Shown here: piece by piece, positions 1-10,385 of the stretch
How the letters are laid out: every line of letters starts with the position of its first letter
How positions within the stretch are numbered: the first letter of the stretch is position 1
Assembly (NCBI RefSeq): GCF_032854445.1
Contig: NC_088306.1
Location: 17,643,764 to 17,707,763 of the forward strand
Reading direction: 5' to 3'
DNA length: 64,000 nucleotides
Source: Liolophura sinensis
Lineage: Eukaryota; Mollusca; Polyplacophora; Chitonida; Chitonidae
Notes under the pieces: generated by a model
Told to the model about the DNA's origin: nothing
What the model saw: only the letters and a program-made list of their open reading frames with translations
The model's database searches: none
Made by a program: the position numbers and the translations under genes

Positions 1-7
1 GACAGTC

Positions 8-118
8 ATGGGTTTCCCTCAGGCTGTGCCGGGTTTCCTCCCACAATAATGCTGGGCATCATTGTGTCATTGAAATATTCTCCAGTACGACGTAAAAACA
101 CCAATCAAATCAAATTAA
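8..118 (+). mobile_element. SINE-A, 5'-truncated (copy 1)
   Basis: This is the 3' half of the commonest SINE in the window: a conserved core containing TTTCCTCCCACCATAATGCTG, then GAAATATTCTTGAGTACG, then an AAAT-type tail. Full copies elsewhere start with a tRNA-like head (box A-like GGCTCAGTTGGTTAGCGCG, box B-like GAGTTCAAGTCC). It sits just downstream of exon 2 of the minus-strand GRTP1-like gene. Confidence 0.75.
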
Positions 119-302
119 AAAGGCGCATAAATCACATTTATAGTTGCTCTATCATATGTGAAAAGGTTGAAGAAATAGGGTAGTACTACATTACCATTTT
201 ATACAGAAACTGTCTCTGGCAAAGACAAGAATTAACAATGAATAACACAGCTAATGCCAAATTACTTTGTAAGCATGGGACAGGTTTGGCACTACTGTGT
301 AC

Positions 303-457
303 CTTTGATGGATTTGGGCACTCCTTTCTTGTCTTCGATGCTTCCGTTCCACCGCTTCGCTCGTCTCGCTAACACAGACAAGTATGATGACATGAACTCC
401 TCGTACGTATCAAAGTCGAAATCTTCTGTACGTTCAAAGCCATACTGGTCAATTTTA
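303..457 (-). CDS. GRTP1: GRTP1-like exon 2
   Basis: This exon is 155 bases, phase 2 in and phase 1 out. The pyrimidine-rich acceptor lies at 458-470 on the minus strand. It encodes the GFERTEDFDFDTYEEFM block and the basic RRAKRW motif, ending in KKGVPKSIK. The next exon would lie left of the window. Confidence 0.82.
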
Positions 458-1133
458 CTGCGAAGAAAGATAATGCAATCTGCATGGTACCGGTATACTT
501 GTAATAATGGAGTACATATGATCAGACAATTTTACCTTGTGTATAATCCATAAAACTAAAGGTAGTGGAACACCAACACAGACTCTTTCACTGTCGAGAA
601 CAGTCTAGAAAACTGGTCTTCACTATGTAGACCTAAACTGGCCAACGTAGACCTAAACTCATCTACTGTAGACTTAAAGTGGACCACCATTCATCAGTTC
701 ATTTCTCACTTCTTCAATTCATTGTATTTATTTATTTATTTATTTGATTGCTGTTTTATGCCATACTCAAGAATATTTCACTTATGTGACGGCATCCAGC
801 ATTACGGTGTGAGGAAACTGGGCAGATCCTGGGAGAAACTTGAGGTCTACAGTAGACGAGTTTAGGTCTTATTTATTTTATTTTAAATTAATAAATAACC
901 AGTGGAGACAAGGAATTTAGCACCAGCAAGGGTCCAAATTCCGAGATCTCCTGTCAAACATAGTTATGGGACATGACTTTTTCTTTGGCTTCTAAAATGC
1001 ACTGATGAGTCTTTTTTACGTGCAATTGTACCTTTCTAAATCCAAAACGTACAGCTGCCTGAAAACTAGAGGATGTTTTGTCTTTTTTTATTATTAACCT
1101 ACCGTACCTCTGAGCGCTCACTCCGCCCGCCAT
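303..1133 (-). CDS. GRTP1: GRTP1-like TBC (Rab-GAP) protein, first two coding exons
   Basis: Two minus-strand exons join in phase. Exon 1 (1133 down to 1108) encodes ATG plus seven residues (MAGGVSAQ) and two bases of a split Ser codon. Exon 2 (457 down to 303) starts after a TTTCTTCGCAG acceptor, completes the Ser, and runs 51 codons to a G|GTACAC donor. The joined product contains QYGFERTEDFDFDTYEEF and then YLSVLARRAKRW. This is the conserved N-terminal segment that precedes the TBC domain in growth-hormone-regulated TBC protein 1 and relatives, which are GTPase-activating proteins for Rab GTPases on cytoplasmic membranes. The TBC domain with its catalytic Arg and Gln fingers lies beyond the left edge, so GAP activity cannot be judged here. 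An in-frame non-ATG extension upstream of 1133 is not used, because the first ATG is at 1133. Another TBC subfamily is possible, but the order of the conserved residues fits GRTP1 best. Confidence 0.78.
458..1107 (-). other. Intron 1 of the GRTP1-like gene
   Basis: The intron holds an antisense SINE-A. On either side of that SINE lies a diverged inverted repeat: AGACCTAAACTCATCTACTG near 640-665, answered by its reverse complement near 845-868. The direct repeat GTAGACCTAAACT occurs three times between 627 and 675. No further exon was seen. Confidence 0.6.
724..842 (-). mobile_element. SINE-A, core and tail (copy 2)
   Basis: It reads tail-first on the plus strand: (TATT)n, TTGATTGCTGTTTTATGCC, then the core to the GGGCAGATCCTGGG region. 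The tRNA-like head is missing. Confidence 0.8.
1108..1133 (-). CDS. GRTP1: GRTP1-like exon 1 (start codon exon)
   Basis: This exon has 26 coding bases: eight codons, then AG before a GTACGG donor (phase 2). The start context is GATCATGGCGG. The local sequence is GC-richer than its surroundings. Confidence 0.7.
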
Positions 1134-2067
1134 GATCGTATTGGAAGACAAGCGTTCAAGGGAGATCACTCTAATGGAAAATTATTTTCTGATCTTGTGT
1201 CGAGTGTGAGGCCTTATCGCCGGACACTGAATGGCTTATGTGGGAAATTGTATGCTTTGAAAATGCCACACAGTTGCCCTTTGTTTAATACAATGATAAA
1301 CTTTTGCCAAAGAAAAAAAAATCATTTTATCAATCAACTCGCTAACTATTCAGCCTTCATGGCAATCACTATTGCTGATGTGCAGGTGAAAGTAAGCTTA
1401 TAGGCTAAAGACCAATATATATTGTAGGCTATCTAGAACATATTCCGGCATACCACTGGTTTTTGAATAATTATAAAGTCGAAACCTAGCTTATGGACTG
1501 AGACATTATGAATCAGAAAAAGTGTTCTAACATCATTTTGCTTGCAAGAATTTAAACTTCAAACTTATCCACGCGTAGAGCTTGTGTTGTTACATGACAC
1601 TGACTAAAGGCAATTTTGGTAGCGAGTAGGGCCTATGACTGATTTTACAGATAGCTGAATATAGGCGACTTGCTGAAAGAAATAGACTAGGTCTACTTGG
1701 TAGTGGTAGTTTGTTTACTGGCGTTTCCATTCTAATGAACGATGCACGCCACGATCAGTGCTGAAGCCACGTAGTGTTCACATTGACTAGGTCTACTTGA
1801 CGTGCACGTGATGATGTGAAGTAATTAAATCGCTACACTACTTTTGTGAATGGCGTTTCCACAGCGGGGCGCTCAAACAGCCAAATCTTCACCCTTTGTC
1901 AGCTGGCCGATGTTGCTTCAACCAATATGCAACAGCTGGAGGCTGAGCACAGCTCCACTATGGGCCTACTGCCTGTTCAAGGCATAGGGCCGGGATAATA
2001 AATGAACGCACACATCAACCAAAGGATAATACATTCAACGTGTACAACTGTTCTTCATGACACACAC

Positions 2068-2068
<1 letters not shown>
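1134..2068. other. Upstream region of the GRTP1-like gene; no gene seen
   Basis: The 5' UTR and promoter of the minus-strand gene should lie at the left end. Between 1,687 and 1,870 two motifs occur twice: ACTAGGTCTACTTG (1,687 and 1,786) and TGGCGTTTCCA (about 1,722 and 1,851), suggesting a decayed duplication. No clear TATA box was identified. Confidence 0.4.

Positions 2069-2069
<1 letters not shown>

Positions 2070-2159
<90 letters not shown>
2070..2159. repeat. (TA)n microsatellite
   Basis: About 45 uninterrupted AT dinucleotides follow a short CA run. Confidence 0.97.
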
Positions 2160-2161
<2 letters not shown>

Positions 2162-3160
2162 CATTATCTTTATAAACACAATTTATATCTACCGCAATAC
2201 ATCGATAGAGTTTGAAATATGAAATATAGATTATTGTGATTGGTATACTGTACACAACCATGAGTAACAACTATAAAGTGTGAAATAATGAATTATACTA
2301 TTAATAAACCAGTAAGAACCAATAAGAGGGACACATTACCGCTTTTTACATATTGAATTAACCGTTTTCCACTCAGCAGGCTTGGCTCATGGCAAAACTC
2401 ACGCACTTAAATGCTACCACCTTTTGGAACATTAGGCTGCACTGAACAACATAACGCGTTAAATCTAACAGAAAATCGGTTATCTGGGTGATGTTAGAGG
2501 GTATTCTGCTATTACAGCAGAGCAGTCTGTTAAATATAACACATTTATACTATTAATACGACATAACGATTTTATTAGTCTAACAGGATATTATGTTGAA
2601 TATGACACAATATTGTATTATAATAACAATCCAGCATTACTCACAGACTCTCTGTTAAAAATGACATATTTATTTTTTGATTGTTGTTAAACATTAGGGT
2701 ACAGCATACAGGCGTTTTTCCTCTTTCCAAGCTTGCTGTGTTTGATGCACTTCAATTTCCGTACTCCAAAGCTGCCATATGTATACAAGTTCATCCTCTA
2801 CCGGCACCGTCAGTAGGCTACCGAATGCGATGTAAGGATTTATTCATATATAATTACTAAGTTACAACGCCTATCACAAAATGATTTGTGAGCCATACAA
2901 TACATGTAACTCAGTCATATCAGCCGTCCATAATGAAACAGTCGATCAAAGAGTTAATTATTTTTATACACACTTAAGTTTCCCAACCCTTCCGTGTACG
3001 TTTTCTGGGTCTTGGTGCATGGCATCACAAAAAATAAAACCAGCATCCGGCTCTATGAGTTAGTGAGTAGCCTCTGTATTGACTGATCTTTCCCTCATGT
3101 CACTCAGGTAGGGGAGTCACTCCTTTATTTGTACATGTGGTTAGCTTCTTCTTTTATACG
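2160..3160. other. AT-rich intergenic DNA with a decayed repeat
   Basis: At 2,450-2,690 related motifs recur in both orientations (ACATAACGCGTTAAATCTAA; TCTAACAGGATATTATGTTG; TCTCTGTTAAAAATGACATA). The pattern resembles a decayed inverted-repeat element. No coding exon was recognised. Confidence 0.35.
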
Positions 3161-3202
3161 TGTCTGAGTACGGCGTAAAACACCAATGAAATAAATAAAT
3201 AG
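3161..3202 (+). mobile_element. SINE-A 3' tail fragment
   Basis: Only TCTGAGTACGGCGTAAAAC, CACCAATGAA and an AAAT tail are present. Confidence 0.6.
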
Positions 3203-3439
3203 ATGTTTGGTGGAGTGTATTTATAGCCACTGTAGAAAGTTTACAAAATTACAATTCGTAATATAATAATAGAGACTATATGCCTGCATGTGTATAAGTC
3301 AAGAATAATTAAGTCTTGAATATATACTGTGGCTTGCTACCACTTAGGTAGATGTGGCTTCTACACAAGTTACATAGGCATACAATTTCTTGCACTGGCT
3401 ACGTAACTAAGGTCCATTTTTATACAGTACGTACTTGGA

Positions 3440-3576
3440 CAGTATCCCAACATCCTGCGGCTGGTCTTGGCATTCTGTCTTGTTCTGCTCATTTTTCCTA
3501 CCATCATAATGCTGGGCCTCATTGTATAAGTGAAATATTCTAGAATACGGTGTAAAACTCGAGTGAAATAAATGAA
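3440..3576 (+). mobile_element. SINE-A core and tail, diverged
   Basis: CATCATAATGCTGGGCC, AAGTGAAATATTCTAGAATACG and a GAAATAAATGAAT tail are visible, and the head is lost. It abuts the 51-bp tandem repeat. Confidence 0.7.
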
Positions 3577-3597
3577 TATTTTTTTATGCGGTAATAT

Positions 3598-3812
3598 ATA
3601 CATGTAGGAAGTTTCCTGAAAGCTTGCCTTGGAAGGTTCTGTGACCATATACATGTAGGAAGTTTCCTGAAAGATTGCTTGGAAGCTTCTGTGACCATAT
3701 ACATGAAAGAAGTTTCCTGAAAGCTTGCCTGGGAAAGTTCTGTGACCATATATATGTAGGAAGTTTCCTGAAAGCTTTCCTGGGAAGGTTCTGTGACCAT
3801 TTACGTGAAGGA
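3598..3812. repeat. 51-bp minisatellite, about 4 units
   Basis: Units containing GGAAGTTTCCTGAAAGCTTG and GGTTCTGTGACCATATA start near 3,601, 3,652, 3,702 and 3,753. Minus-strand open frames across it are by-products of the repeat. Confidence 0.95.
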
Positions 3813-4477
3813 CGGGCTCAGTTAAAAAGACGTTTTCAATATATTACGTTTTGATACGGACACACATGCACACTGTAAATACTGTACATGAAGCATGTTT
3901 TTCACAGAGCTTCAATTATTTACCTATCTATTGGATTGGTGTGTTACGCCCTTCAGAAGTATACCAGTGTTTATAGGCATCTGCCAGTTAAATCTGCTGG
4001 CCTACTCATGACCTCATTAATCAAGGCCTGAATACAGTGAGCATGCGCTTTTTAATCTATGAAACCGCAGCTACAGCGATAATCCCTGTACGGTTAATTC
4101 TCGTCATTACATATGGATAGGTCAAAATGTTACACAGGAGGCCAATACAATGCAGTGAAAAGTCGCGGGAAGTAACATCTGTTCAAGAGTACGATTATTA
4201 TATTTGGCATAATGCCAACCGCCATCAGCGCTTATCTAAAAACTCGTGGGCTTGAGCGGGCGATAAGACAGCTGGTTATTAATTTATCTGGGTGGGTTAA
4301 GACGTCAATTAAATTGATCAGTAGCATAGCTATATGCACATATTTATGACAGATGTTCTCCCCCCCCCCCAACTCCCGTCCCAACCACACAAGCTCACAC
4401 ACAATTCTTAAAGCTCATACGCTTGTTCGGTATATTTGATATCTAGTTTTATTACTATTCTTGAGGGGGGTAGCATG
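3813..4477. other. Intergenic DNA, nothing recognised
   Basis: AT-rich, with a C-run at 4,361-4,370. No splice-bounded coding segment or transposon end was recognised. Confidence 0.4.
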
Positions 4478-4599
4478 ACAGCACTCTGCGGATGGTCCCG
4501 TGGGTTTCCTCGGGGCGCTGCCCCCCCCCCCCATAATGCTGATCTTCGTCGTATAACTGAAATATTCTTGAGTGCAGTGTAAAACACCAATGAAGTATA

Positions 4600-4638
<39 letters not shown>

Positions 4639-4640
4639 AT
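4478..4640 (+). mobile_element. SINE-A core with (AAAT)n tail
   Basis: The sequence includes CTCTGCGGATGGTCCCGTGGG, interrupted by a C-run at 4,522-4,532, then the conserved 3' core and about 11 AAAT tail units. Confidence 0.8.
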
Positions 4641-5330
4641 TTTCTTGATTATATTGATTAAACAGAAATGAAATAAAAAAAAAAATGAATAGAGTAGAAC
4701 TGCGTTCATTTTCGGTCAGAGTGTATGCCGTCTGTTGTTGTAATTGCCATTGTTCGCTATCAAACTGGAGAAAACGTAGGCTACACATACAACGGCTTGG
4801 GGAAATCTAAGACAGTTTGGCAAAAGCCAGGCAGTTAAAAGCCATAGCATATGCATATACAGTTACCTAATATGACTACGTTTATTGCATAGGTTCCAAT
4901 TACTATCTTTGAAAAAGTGTGATATTATTTAAACATTTCTAGGGATAAAAACTTTTGGTCGTAGGTAGGTTAAATCCGTCCACAATCGATAGAAAGGGCA
5001 CATTTTGTGCTACGGCCTGGTAAAAGTTTCATTTGTACCGGTGATAGTTTTCGTGTTACAGGCCATTTAAGGCATGTAACTCAAAATCTGAAGTCGAAGT
5101 CCACGGCTAAAAGTGCATCACAATACAACTTTTTTTTATCAGAATTCGAAACTAGTTATGACGTCATGAATTTGAAACTAGTTATGACGTAAACAATTCA
5201 TTCGTTGTTTATAGTTTTGTACCAAAACTATAGGTTTTCAGCAAAGTTGCAGTTAAAGTCTGCTACATATGTAAGAGTGTTGAACCAAAAAATCACCTGG
5301 AACAGATCATAAAAAAGTTAGAAATTATAT
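4641..5330. other. Intergenic DNA, nothing recognised
   Basis: A short direct repeat (GAAACTAGTTATGACGT, at 5,149 and 5,175) is the only structure noted. Confidence 0.4.
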
Positions 5331-5334
5331 ATGT

Positions 5335-5745
5335 TGAAAGCTGAACAATCATTGAAAACTGTACTTTGGCGATTGTGGAAGCGTGGTCGAAAATTTCAGA
5401 AGATGAAAGTTGGACAACCATTGAAAGCTGAACTTTGGCGAGTGTGGAAGCGTGGCCGAAAAGTTCGGAAGACGAAAGTTGGACAACTGTTGAAAGCTGA
5501 ACTTCGGCGAGTGTGGAAGTGTGGCCGAAAAGTTCGGAAGATCAAAGTTGGACAACTGTTGAAAGCTGAACTTTGGCGAATGTGGAAGAGTGGCCGAAAA
5601 GTTCGGAAGATTAAAGTTGGACAGCTGTTGAAAGCTGAACTTTGGCGAATGTGGAAGTGTGGCCGAAAAGTTCGGAAGATTAAAGTTGGACAGCTGTTAA
5701 AAGCTGAACTTTGGCGAATGTGGAAGTGTGGCCGAAAATGCAGAT
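5335..5745. repeat. 69-bp minisatellite, about 6 units, open on both strands
   Basis: The 69-bp unit (23 codons) repeats about six times with AAAGTTGGACAACTGTTGAA as its core. The plus strand reads as one ATG-started frame of 138 codons (5,331-5,747), rich in Lys, Arg and Trp. The minus strand is also open through the array. Because the unit length is a multiple of three, open frames are expected by chance. No splice sites, signal peptide or paralogue support it as a gene. Confidence 0.9.
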
Positions 5746-5747
5746 GA

Positions 5748-6595
5748 TGAAACCACAATGATAAAGATAAAACGTACAGGCCTAACATAAAGTGGACATC
5801 AAAGGTAGCTCATAGCAAATAAAATTAAATAATACAAAAAGTGAAAAAAAGTACGGAGCCATAAAAGTGAGATGGTGAGAAAAAACCTTGGAAGAGCCCC
5901 GACATAACTTAAGGGCTGCGCTTTAATCGCATCTATATATAGTGAACTACTGTATTTTGCCATTATGCCTCTGCAAATTAACTTTCGCCGCTTGCAAATT
6001 ATACTTTTTAAAGTAAACACACAACAAAATAATACTATAAGTTTAAAACTTATCACAGCCGTCCTCAGACATGTTCTTTGGTCCTAACGTATATATAGCT
6101 TGCCTTAGTTCCGCTCTGACTGGATCAAGCAAATATATTCGAATAGTATCTCACATATAGCTGTTGCAGTTGAGATTGGAGGAATTCAACAAGGATATAT
6201 GAGGGCGAGGCTACACGTGGTATTTTGTATTTTATTTTTAATTAGTCCATATGTCTCTTTGAAATTTGTTTATTAATAAGGTGCCTCGTTGATATTGGGA
6301 AATGCATTGCCCGCCTAAAATAGGTCGGTATAAATCGGTGTAATCTTTTAATCTTTCAGGGCGTCACTGTTTCTGCGTAGATCTAGTCGTGTCCGTCCAG
6401 AAAAATCGTACATGTACATGAAGTTCACAAGCACTGAGCGTGGCAGCTGAGAATATGTGTCTTTAAAACAGATTGAAATTGACCTGTTTAGGCGATTATG
6501 CCCACTGTAATCCTTGTTCTTCATTTAAAATACAATTTATTTTGGAATTGTTTTATCTCAAGGTAAGATTCTAGTCAAAATATGTAGTTATCAGT
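5748..6595. other. Intergenic DNA, nothing recognised
   Basis: AT-rich, without a recognised exon or transposon core. Confidence 0.35.
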
Positions 6596-6703
6596 GAGAG
6601 ACGTTCGTCTGTGGCTGCCATATTGCCTGTTTGATGGCAAACGGCCTGTGAGAGATGCTCGTCTGTGGCCGATATATTGGCTGTTTGATGCCAAACGACC
6701 TGT
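6596..6703. repeat. 54-bp direct repeat, two units
   Basis: GAGAGACGTTCGTCTGTGGC starts the first unit (6,596) and GAGAGATGCTCGTCTGTGGC the second (6,650). A third degenerate trace (GATGCTCGCGTGTGGCTGCC) appears near 6,857. Confidence 0.9.
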
Positions 6704-6883
6704 GATTGGCCAGTTAAGTCGGGGCACCGACATTAAAAGTTGGGGGTTGAAAAAAATTGTCGCCTCCACCAATTGTTTTTTTCACCGTATAATGTTTTTA
6801 TTATCTTTAAAAAATTTTTCTCTCTTCCAAAAACTTTGTCACTTTTACGGCTCCGTAGATGCTCGCGTGTGGCTGCCACATTG

Positions 6884-7135
6884 TATTTGATTTATATGAT
6901 TGGTGTTTTACACCGTACTCAAGAATATTTCTCTTGTGCGACGGCGGCCTGCACTATGGTGGCAGGAAACCGAGCAGAGCCTAAGGGAAAACCCACGACC
7001 ACCCGCAGAATGCAGACAGGCCTTCCCATGTACGGCCGGAGAGGAAGCCAGCATGCGCACAACGACCGCATTGATGAAAGGCTCCTGGGTCATTGAGCCA
7101 CGGTGGCACGCTAACCACCCCGGCCACAGAGGCCC
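6884..7135 (-). mobile_element. SINE-A, nearly full length
   Basis: Tail (6,884) through core to the tRNA-like head ending GGGGCCTCTGTGGC on the minus strand (about 7,135). The box A- and box B-like segments are recognisable but mutated. Confidence 0.88.
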
Positions 7136-7196
7136 CTGAATTCTACTTATAGGCTAATGAATGTGATAATTTGATTTTACATGCGCAAATTATCGG

Positions 7197-7560
7197 AGTG
7201 AGTGCTTGGGGTTTAACGTCGTACTCAACAATTTTTCAGTCATATGACGACGAAGGAATCCTTAGGGTGCATGTACGTGTAATGTGCCTTATGTGGCTCA
7301 TACCTCCTTGTTGCAGGACGGATCTCACCCGCAGAGTGCTGCTTCACTGATACGACTTACCAAAGGCAAGTAAGCTGCCCGAGCCATTATACTGATACGG
7401 GTCAACCAGTCGTTGCAGTATCCCCCTTCATGTTGAACACCAAGCGAGGAAGTTACAACTTCCTCTTTTAAAGTCTTAGGTGTGTGACTCGATCAAGGAT
7501 TGATCCTGGATCTACCGGTCCCGAAGCGGACGCTCTACCAACTGGGCTATCCGTGCCGGT
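7197..7560 (-). mobile_element. SINE-B, full length (tRNA-headed, TCACTC tail)
   Basis: This is a second SINE family. On the minus strand its head reads like a tRNA (AGTTGGTAGAGCGTCCGCTT and GGATCCAGGGTCAATCC-type segments). The body contains AGGAAGTTGTAACTTCCTCG and CTGGTTGACCCGTATCAGTA, and the 3' end AACCCCAAGCACTCACTC. It separates the 54-bp repeat area from the peptide locus. Confidence 0.88.
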
Positions 7561-8810
7561 AAATGGATGGAAAGGAAAGATGATACATAAATGATACCTA
7601 ATTTAACACGCAGTTCTCTTTGCAGGTCAGGATGTATACAAAAACAGCTCATAGGACTATTACAGAGTATATTATGATAACACTGAAAAAGAATTTAAAC
7701 ATTGATTTCAAGATATTTTTTGCATTATCTAATAAATGTTAAAGAGTGTCGTACCTTGCCCCTTTGTTGTCTGGTATCGTCAAGTACTGCTGGTGAGTAG
7801 AACCCACAATATGAATCAAGACTGACCAGTGTGGGTAAACTATACCACACCTCGAAAGACGTGTAATAAAGAACTATGATCTAGTTGTTATTAAACATCT
7901 TTATATCGTCTGTTATTTGCCAGTACATATGTACATGAGTAGAAAGTAAAATCAGAGCAGCAACGACAGTGTGGTAGTTGACAAATGGTCACACGTGACC
8001 GGCAGGATACGGTCTTTCGTCAGTTTATCTCAGGCTTTTATTCTAACAGGCCATGTGAATGCGTAAATAGTAACAAATTACACGCCCATGGCTTAAGCAG
8101 AATTAGGGTCAAAAACATATGCAGTGATGTTAACTGCAATACATATTAGGCTTTACTGGTCTGATAAACCCGGTTAAAAGGTCACAGTCTTGATTGGCCA
8201 TTTTGATATAGGTAAAATTAAATGTTTTAATCTTATCTGATATTGACCTCATTCCATGCATTTACCCACAGTAACAATAAAAGGTTAAAAAAACACGAAC
8301 TCTCACTTTTCCCGGTTCCTGATCTGTGGTTGTATATGAACGAGTCATGTATGATCACAGTATCCCAGTATAACTGAGGCACATTTTAATAAACGAATGA
8401 GTTGTTATAGACATATTTATGTGTCCTAGACATTGATTTCGATATACGATTTCTTCCGTAAGAGAGACAGATAAATTTTACAGTTTAGGAGGTGTTCCCT
8501 AATTATTACATACGAACCTTTCCAATTGTCATCATGATATGTTCAAACTCAATTCATTTACATTGAAGCTAAAGCAATCAAAGCAAGAGCTCATCAATTA
8601 ACTTACGCGATCCAAACCTAAAAAAATCCCCTTCCTGTCTTTCCTTTTCTGGCCATTACAGCCACTGTATCCTACATACGTGTATACAGCGTAGGGCAGA
8701 AAAGCGGCAACCATCTTAAATTCGCATTTATTCAAGATGTTTAAATCGTAAAATTGTGGCATTTCATAGACATCAAGTAATGTGTATGAATTAACTTTTT
8801 ATAAAAAAAA
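7561..8810. other. Oldest copy of the peptide-locus duplication unit, upstream part
   Basis: GTGTCGTACCTTGCCCCTTTG at 7,746 recurs at 10,622, GCAGTGATGTTAACTGCAAT at 8,120 recurs at 11,220, and CAAGAGCTCATCAATTAACT near 8,583 matches 17,109 after small changes. This marks it as an early product of the same segmental duplication that made copies 2 and 3. It lacks the TATA box and ATG exon of those copies. Confidence 0.7.
7935..8045 (-). mobile_element. Foldback-family repeat end (FB)
   Basis: On the minus strand it reads GGTCACGTGTGACCATTTG-type sequence, then CAACTATC..CACTGTCG and CTGCTCTGATTTTACTTTC. At least nine relatives occur in both orientations in this window. Confidence 0.6.
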
Positions 8811-8918
8811 ATGACATCTTCGAAGGTGACAGAGATCCCGGAACATGCGAAGGTGACATGTACAGCTATTTGTGACGCTAAATACGCCGGTTGTATAGCT
8901 ATACCGTGTCTGGGATGA
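8811..8918 (+). pseudogene. Eight-Cys peptide, copy 1: remnant of the C-terminal half
   Basis: A 35-codon frame ends in a segment that aligns with the end of the intact copy at 19,212-19,415: P-E-x-x-K-V-x-C-x3-C, one further Cys, then PCLG and a TGA in GGATGAAAC. The last four of the eight cysteines are kept, and the first four plus the signal peptide are missing. The upstream splice acceptor, TATA box and ATG exon are also absent. The 3' flank matches the 3' UTR of the other copies. The local ATG lies in an A-run and is probably fortuitous. I read this as an old 5'-deleted paralogue; a live short exon spliced to something further upstream cannot be excluded. Confidence 0.7.
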
Positions 8919-9240
8919 AACGTTGTCAACCCGGCAACGCCTGTCCAGCTGAATTGATAACCGAGCGGAACATGCGCAATACCTCATTGCGCAGGACAGG
9001 ATACGAGCGTATGCTTACTCCTTGGAAGTGGAGAAAAAGCTAACCATCCTTGGCCCTCCATTTATTTTGCAAAGTTTCTATCAGATCTGCCAAGCCCTTT
9101 CATTGCATCCCGAGTGTTGTGTGATTTCAACCACTTGTTTACCCAGTTTCTTTATTTCTTTCGGCTATTCCTATTACACCCTCCACTTTTTCAAATTATG
9201 TTTGTTAAATAAATTTCTTCCATACAATTAAGTACGGGTA
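8919..9240 (+). other. 3' UTR-like region of peptide copy 1 with poly(A) signal
   Basis: Shares with copies 2 and 3 the blocks AATACCTCA(A/T)TGCGCAGG, GCATCCCG.GTGTT and ATTTCAACCA.TTGTTTACC, and AATAAA at 9,210-9,215. The 3' UTR has been retained better than the coding part upstream. Confidence 0.7.
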
Positions 9241-9404
9241 TTTTGTTTCGATTTTGCCATTTAAAGTATGCAGTATATACATAAATATTTTTATACCACG
9301 AACATCACCGGCCAATACGTTTGACTATTGTTTTAAATGCTGTACACACCAGAACTTATATCAACTACGTACCTGCGGAGAATTCCTAAGTAATATGTAA
9401 ACTG

Positions 9405-9862
9405 TCTATGTAGAGGTTTGGTGAGTATTATGTGCCTGTCGAGGTATACCTGGTAATGAATACCTTCGGAGGATTCCTGAGAACTGTGTGGCTGTGTCGA
9501 AGTAATGAGTACCTTGGGAAGTTTACCGCTTAGTATACACCTGTCGAGGTAAACCTGGTAATGAGTACCTTTTCAGGTTTCCTTGATTCTGTGTGCCTGT
9601 CGATGTATATCTGGTAATGAATACCTTCCGAGGTTTTCTGGGCAGAATGTTGATGTCGAGGTATACCTGGTAATGAGTACTTTCCCTGGTGGCTCCGCCG
9701 CTTTCCTCCGACAGTAATGCTGGCTGCTGTCGTATAAGAGGATTAATCTTGAGTACGGCGGAAACCATCAAGCAAATAAATATATAAGTAAATCAAATGA
9801 ATATTCCGAGGTTTCCGTTGTAGTGTATGCTTGTCGAGGTATACCTGGCAATGGACACCTTT
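9405..9862. repeat. 'GGTATACCTGGTAATGAG' minisatellite, copy 1 flank
   Basis: Irregular units of about 55 bp carry GAGGTATACCTGGTAATGAG and a GGTTTCCTGG-like half. A SINE-A is inserted in the array (9,682-9,790). Related arrays follow peptide copies 2 and 3. Confidence 0.85.
9682..9790 (+). mobile_element. SINE-A core and tail inside minisatellite
   Basis: TTTCCTCCGACAGTAATGCTG, CTTGAGTACGGCGGAAACC and an AAATAAAT tail are present, and the head is absent. Confidence 0.75.
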
Positions 9863-9892
9863 TATAGCACCGTATAAATCTAAGCGTCCAAA

Positions 9893-9985
9893 CAGACACT
9901 CGTATACCACCCTTTAACCAAAATGGGTGTTCCAGGACCTTAATCACAAGGCCTATTCCCAAAACGACCTCTAACTCAAACCAAT
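9893..9985 (-). mobile_element. 3' end fragment of RT retroelement family
   Basis: The minus strand contains GGGAATAGGCCTTGTGATTA and an ACCCATTTTGGTTAAAGGGTGGTATACG-like end. The same 3' end is seen at 27.6, 34.0, 39.6, 45.5 and 49.2 kb. Confidence 0.65.
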
Positions 9986-10197
9986 GAAGAAAAGTACGAG
10001 GTTATTTGAAAAAGTCGCCACATATGGCTTGATGAATTCAATTAATAAGGGTTATATGTATACTGCATGGGGAGGCTAAAATCTGTACATGTTTACTTTT
10101 GTAATACTTCTATTTGTTAACAATAATTCTTCTGAATAACGTGGTAATGTTTACCTATACACACAAATCCATTTCTGGACACATGAAATCTGATTTA

Positions 10198-10385
10198 CTT
10201 ATAATATTTACTTATGTGATTGATGTTTTGCTCCGTAGTCAGGAATATTTTACAAGTAATATCCACAAGTTACAGGTAGACCTTCCAACGTTCGGCCGGA
10301 GAGCAAGCCAACATGAGTTGGACTTGAACTCACTTCAGCTGCATTGCGGAGAGGCCCCTGGGTCATTGTGACGCGCTGGTAAGCT
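10198..10385 (-). mobile_element. SINE-A with internal deletion
   Basis: The tail-side core is followed directly by the head region (CAACATGAGTTGGACTTGAA and GCGGAGAGGCCCCTGGGTCA). The middle, including the GGGAGGAAACC segment, is missing. Confidence 0.75.

Noticed and set aside
2055-2270. Frame of alternating Ile and Tyr.
   Set aside because: Translation of a (TA)n microsatellite.
7500-7560. tRNA-like segments (also near 23,600, 39,150, 41,350, 46,810 and 58,720).
   Set aside because: Each is the head of a SINE body or a remnant, without a full cloverleaf and acceptor pairing, so they are not called as tRNA genes.
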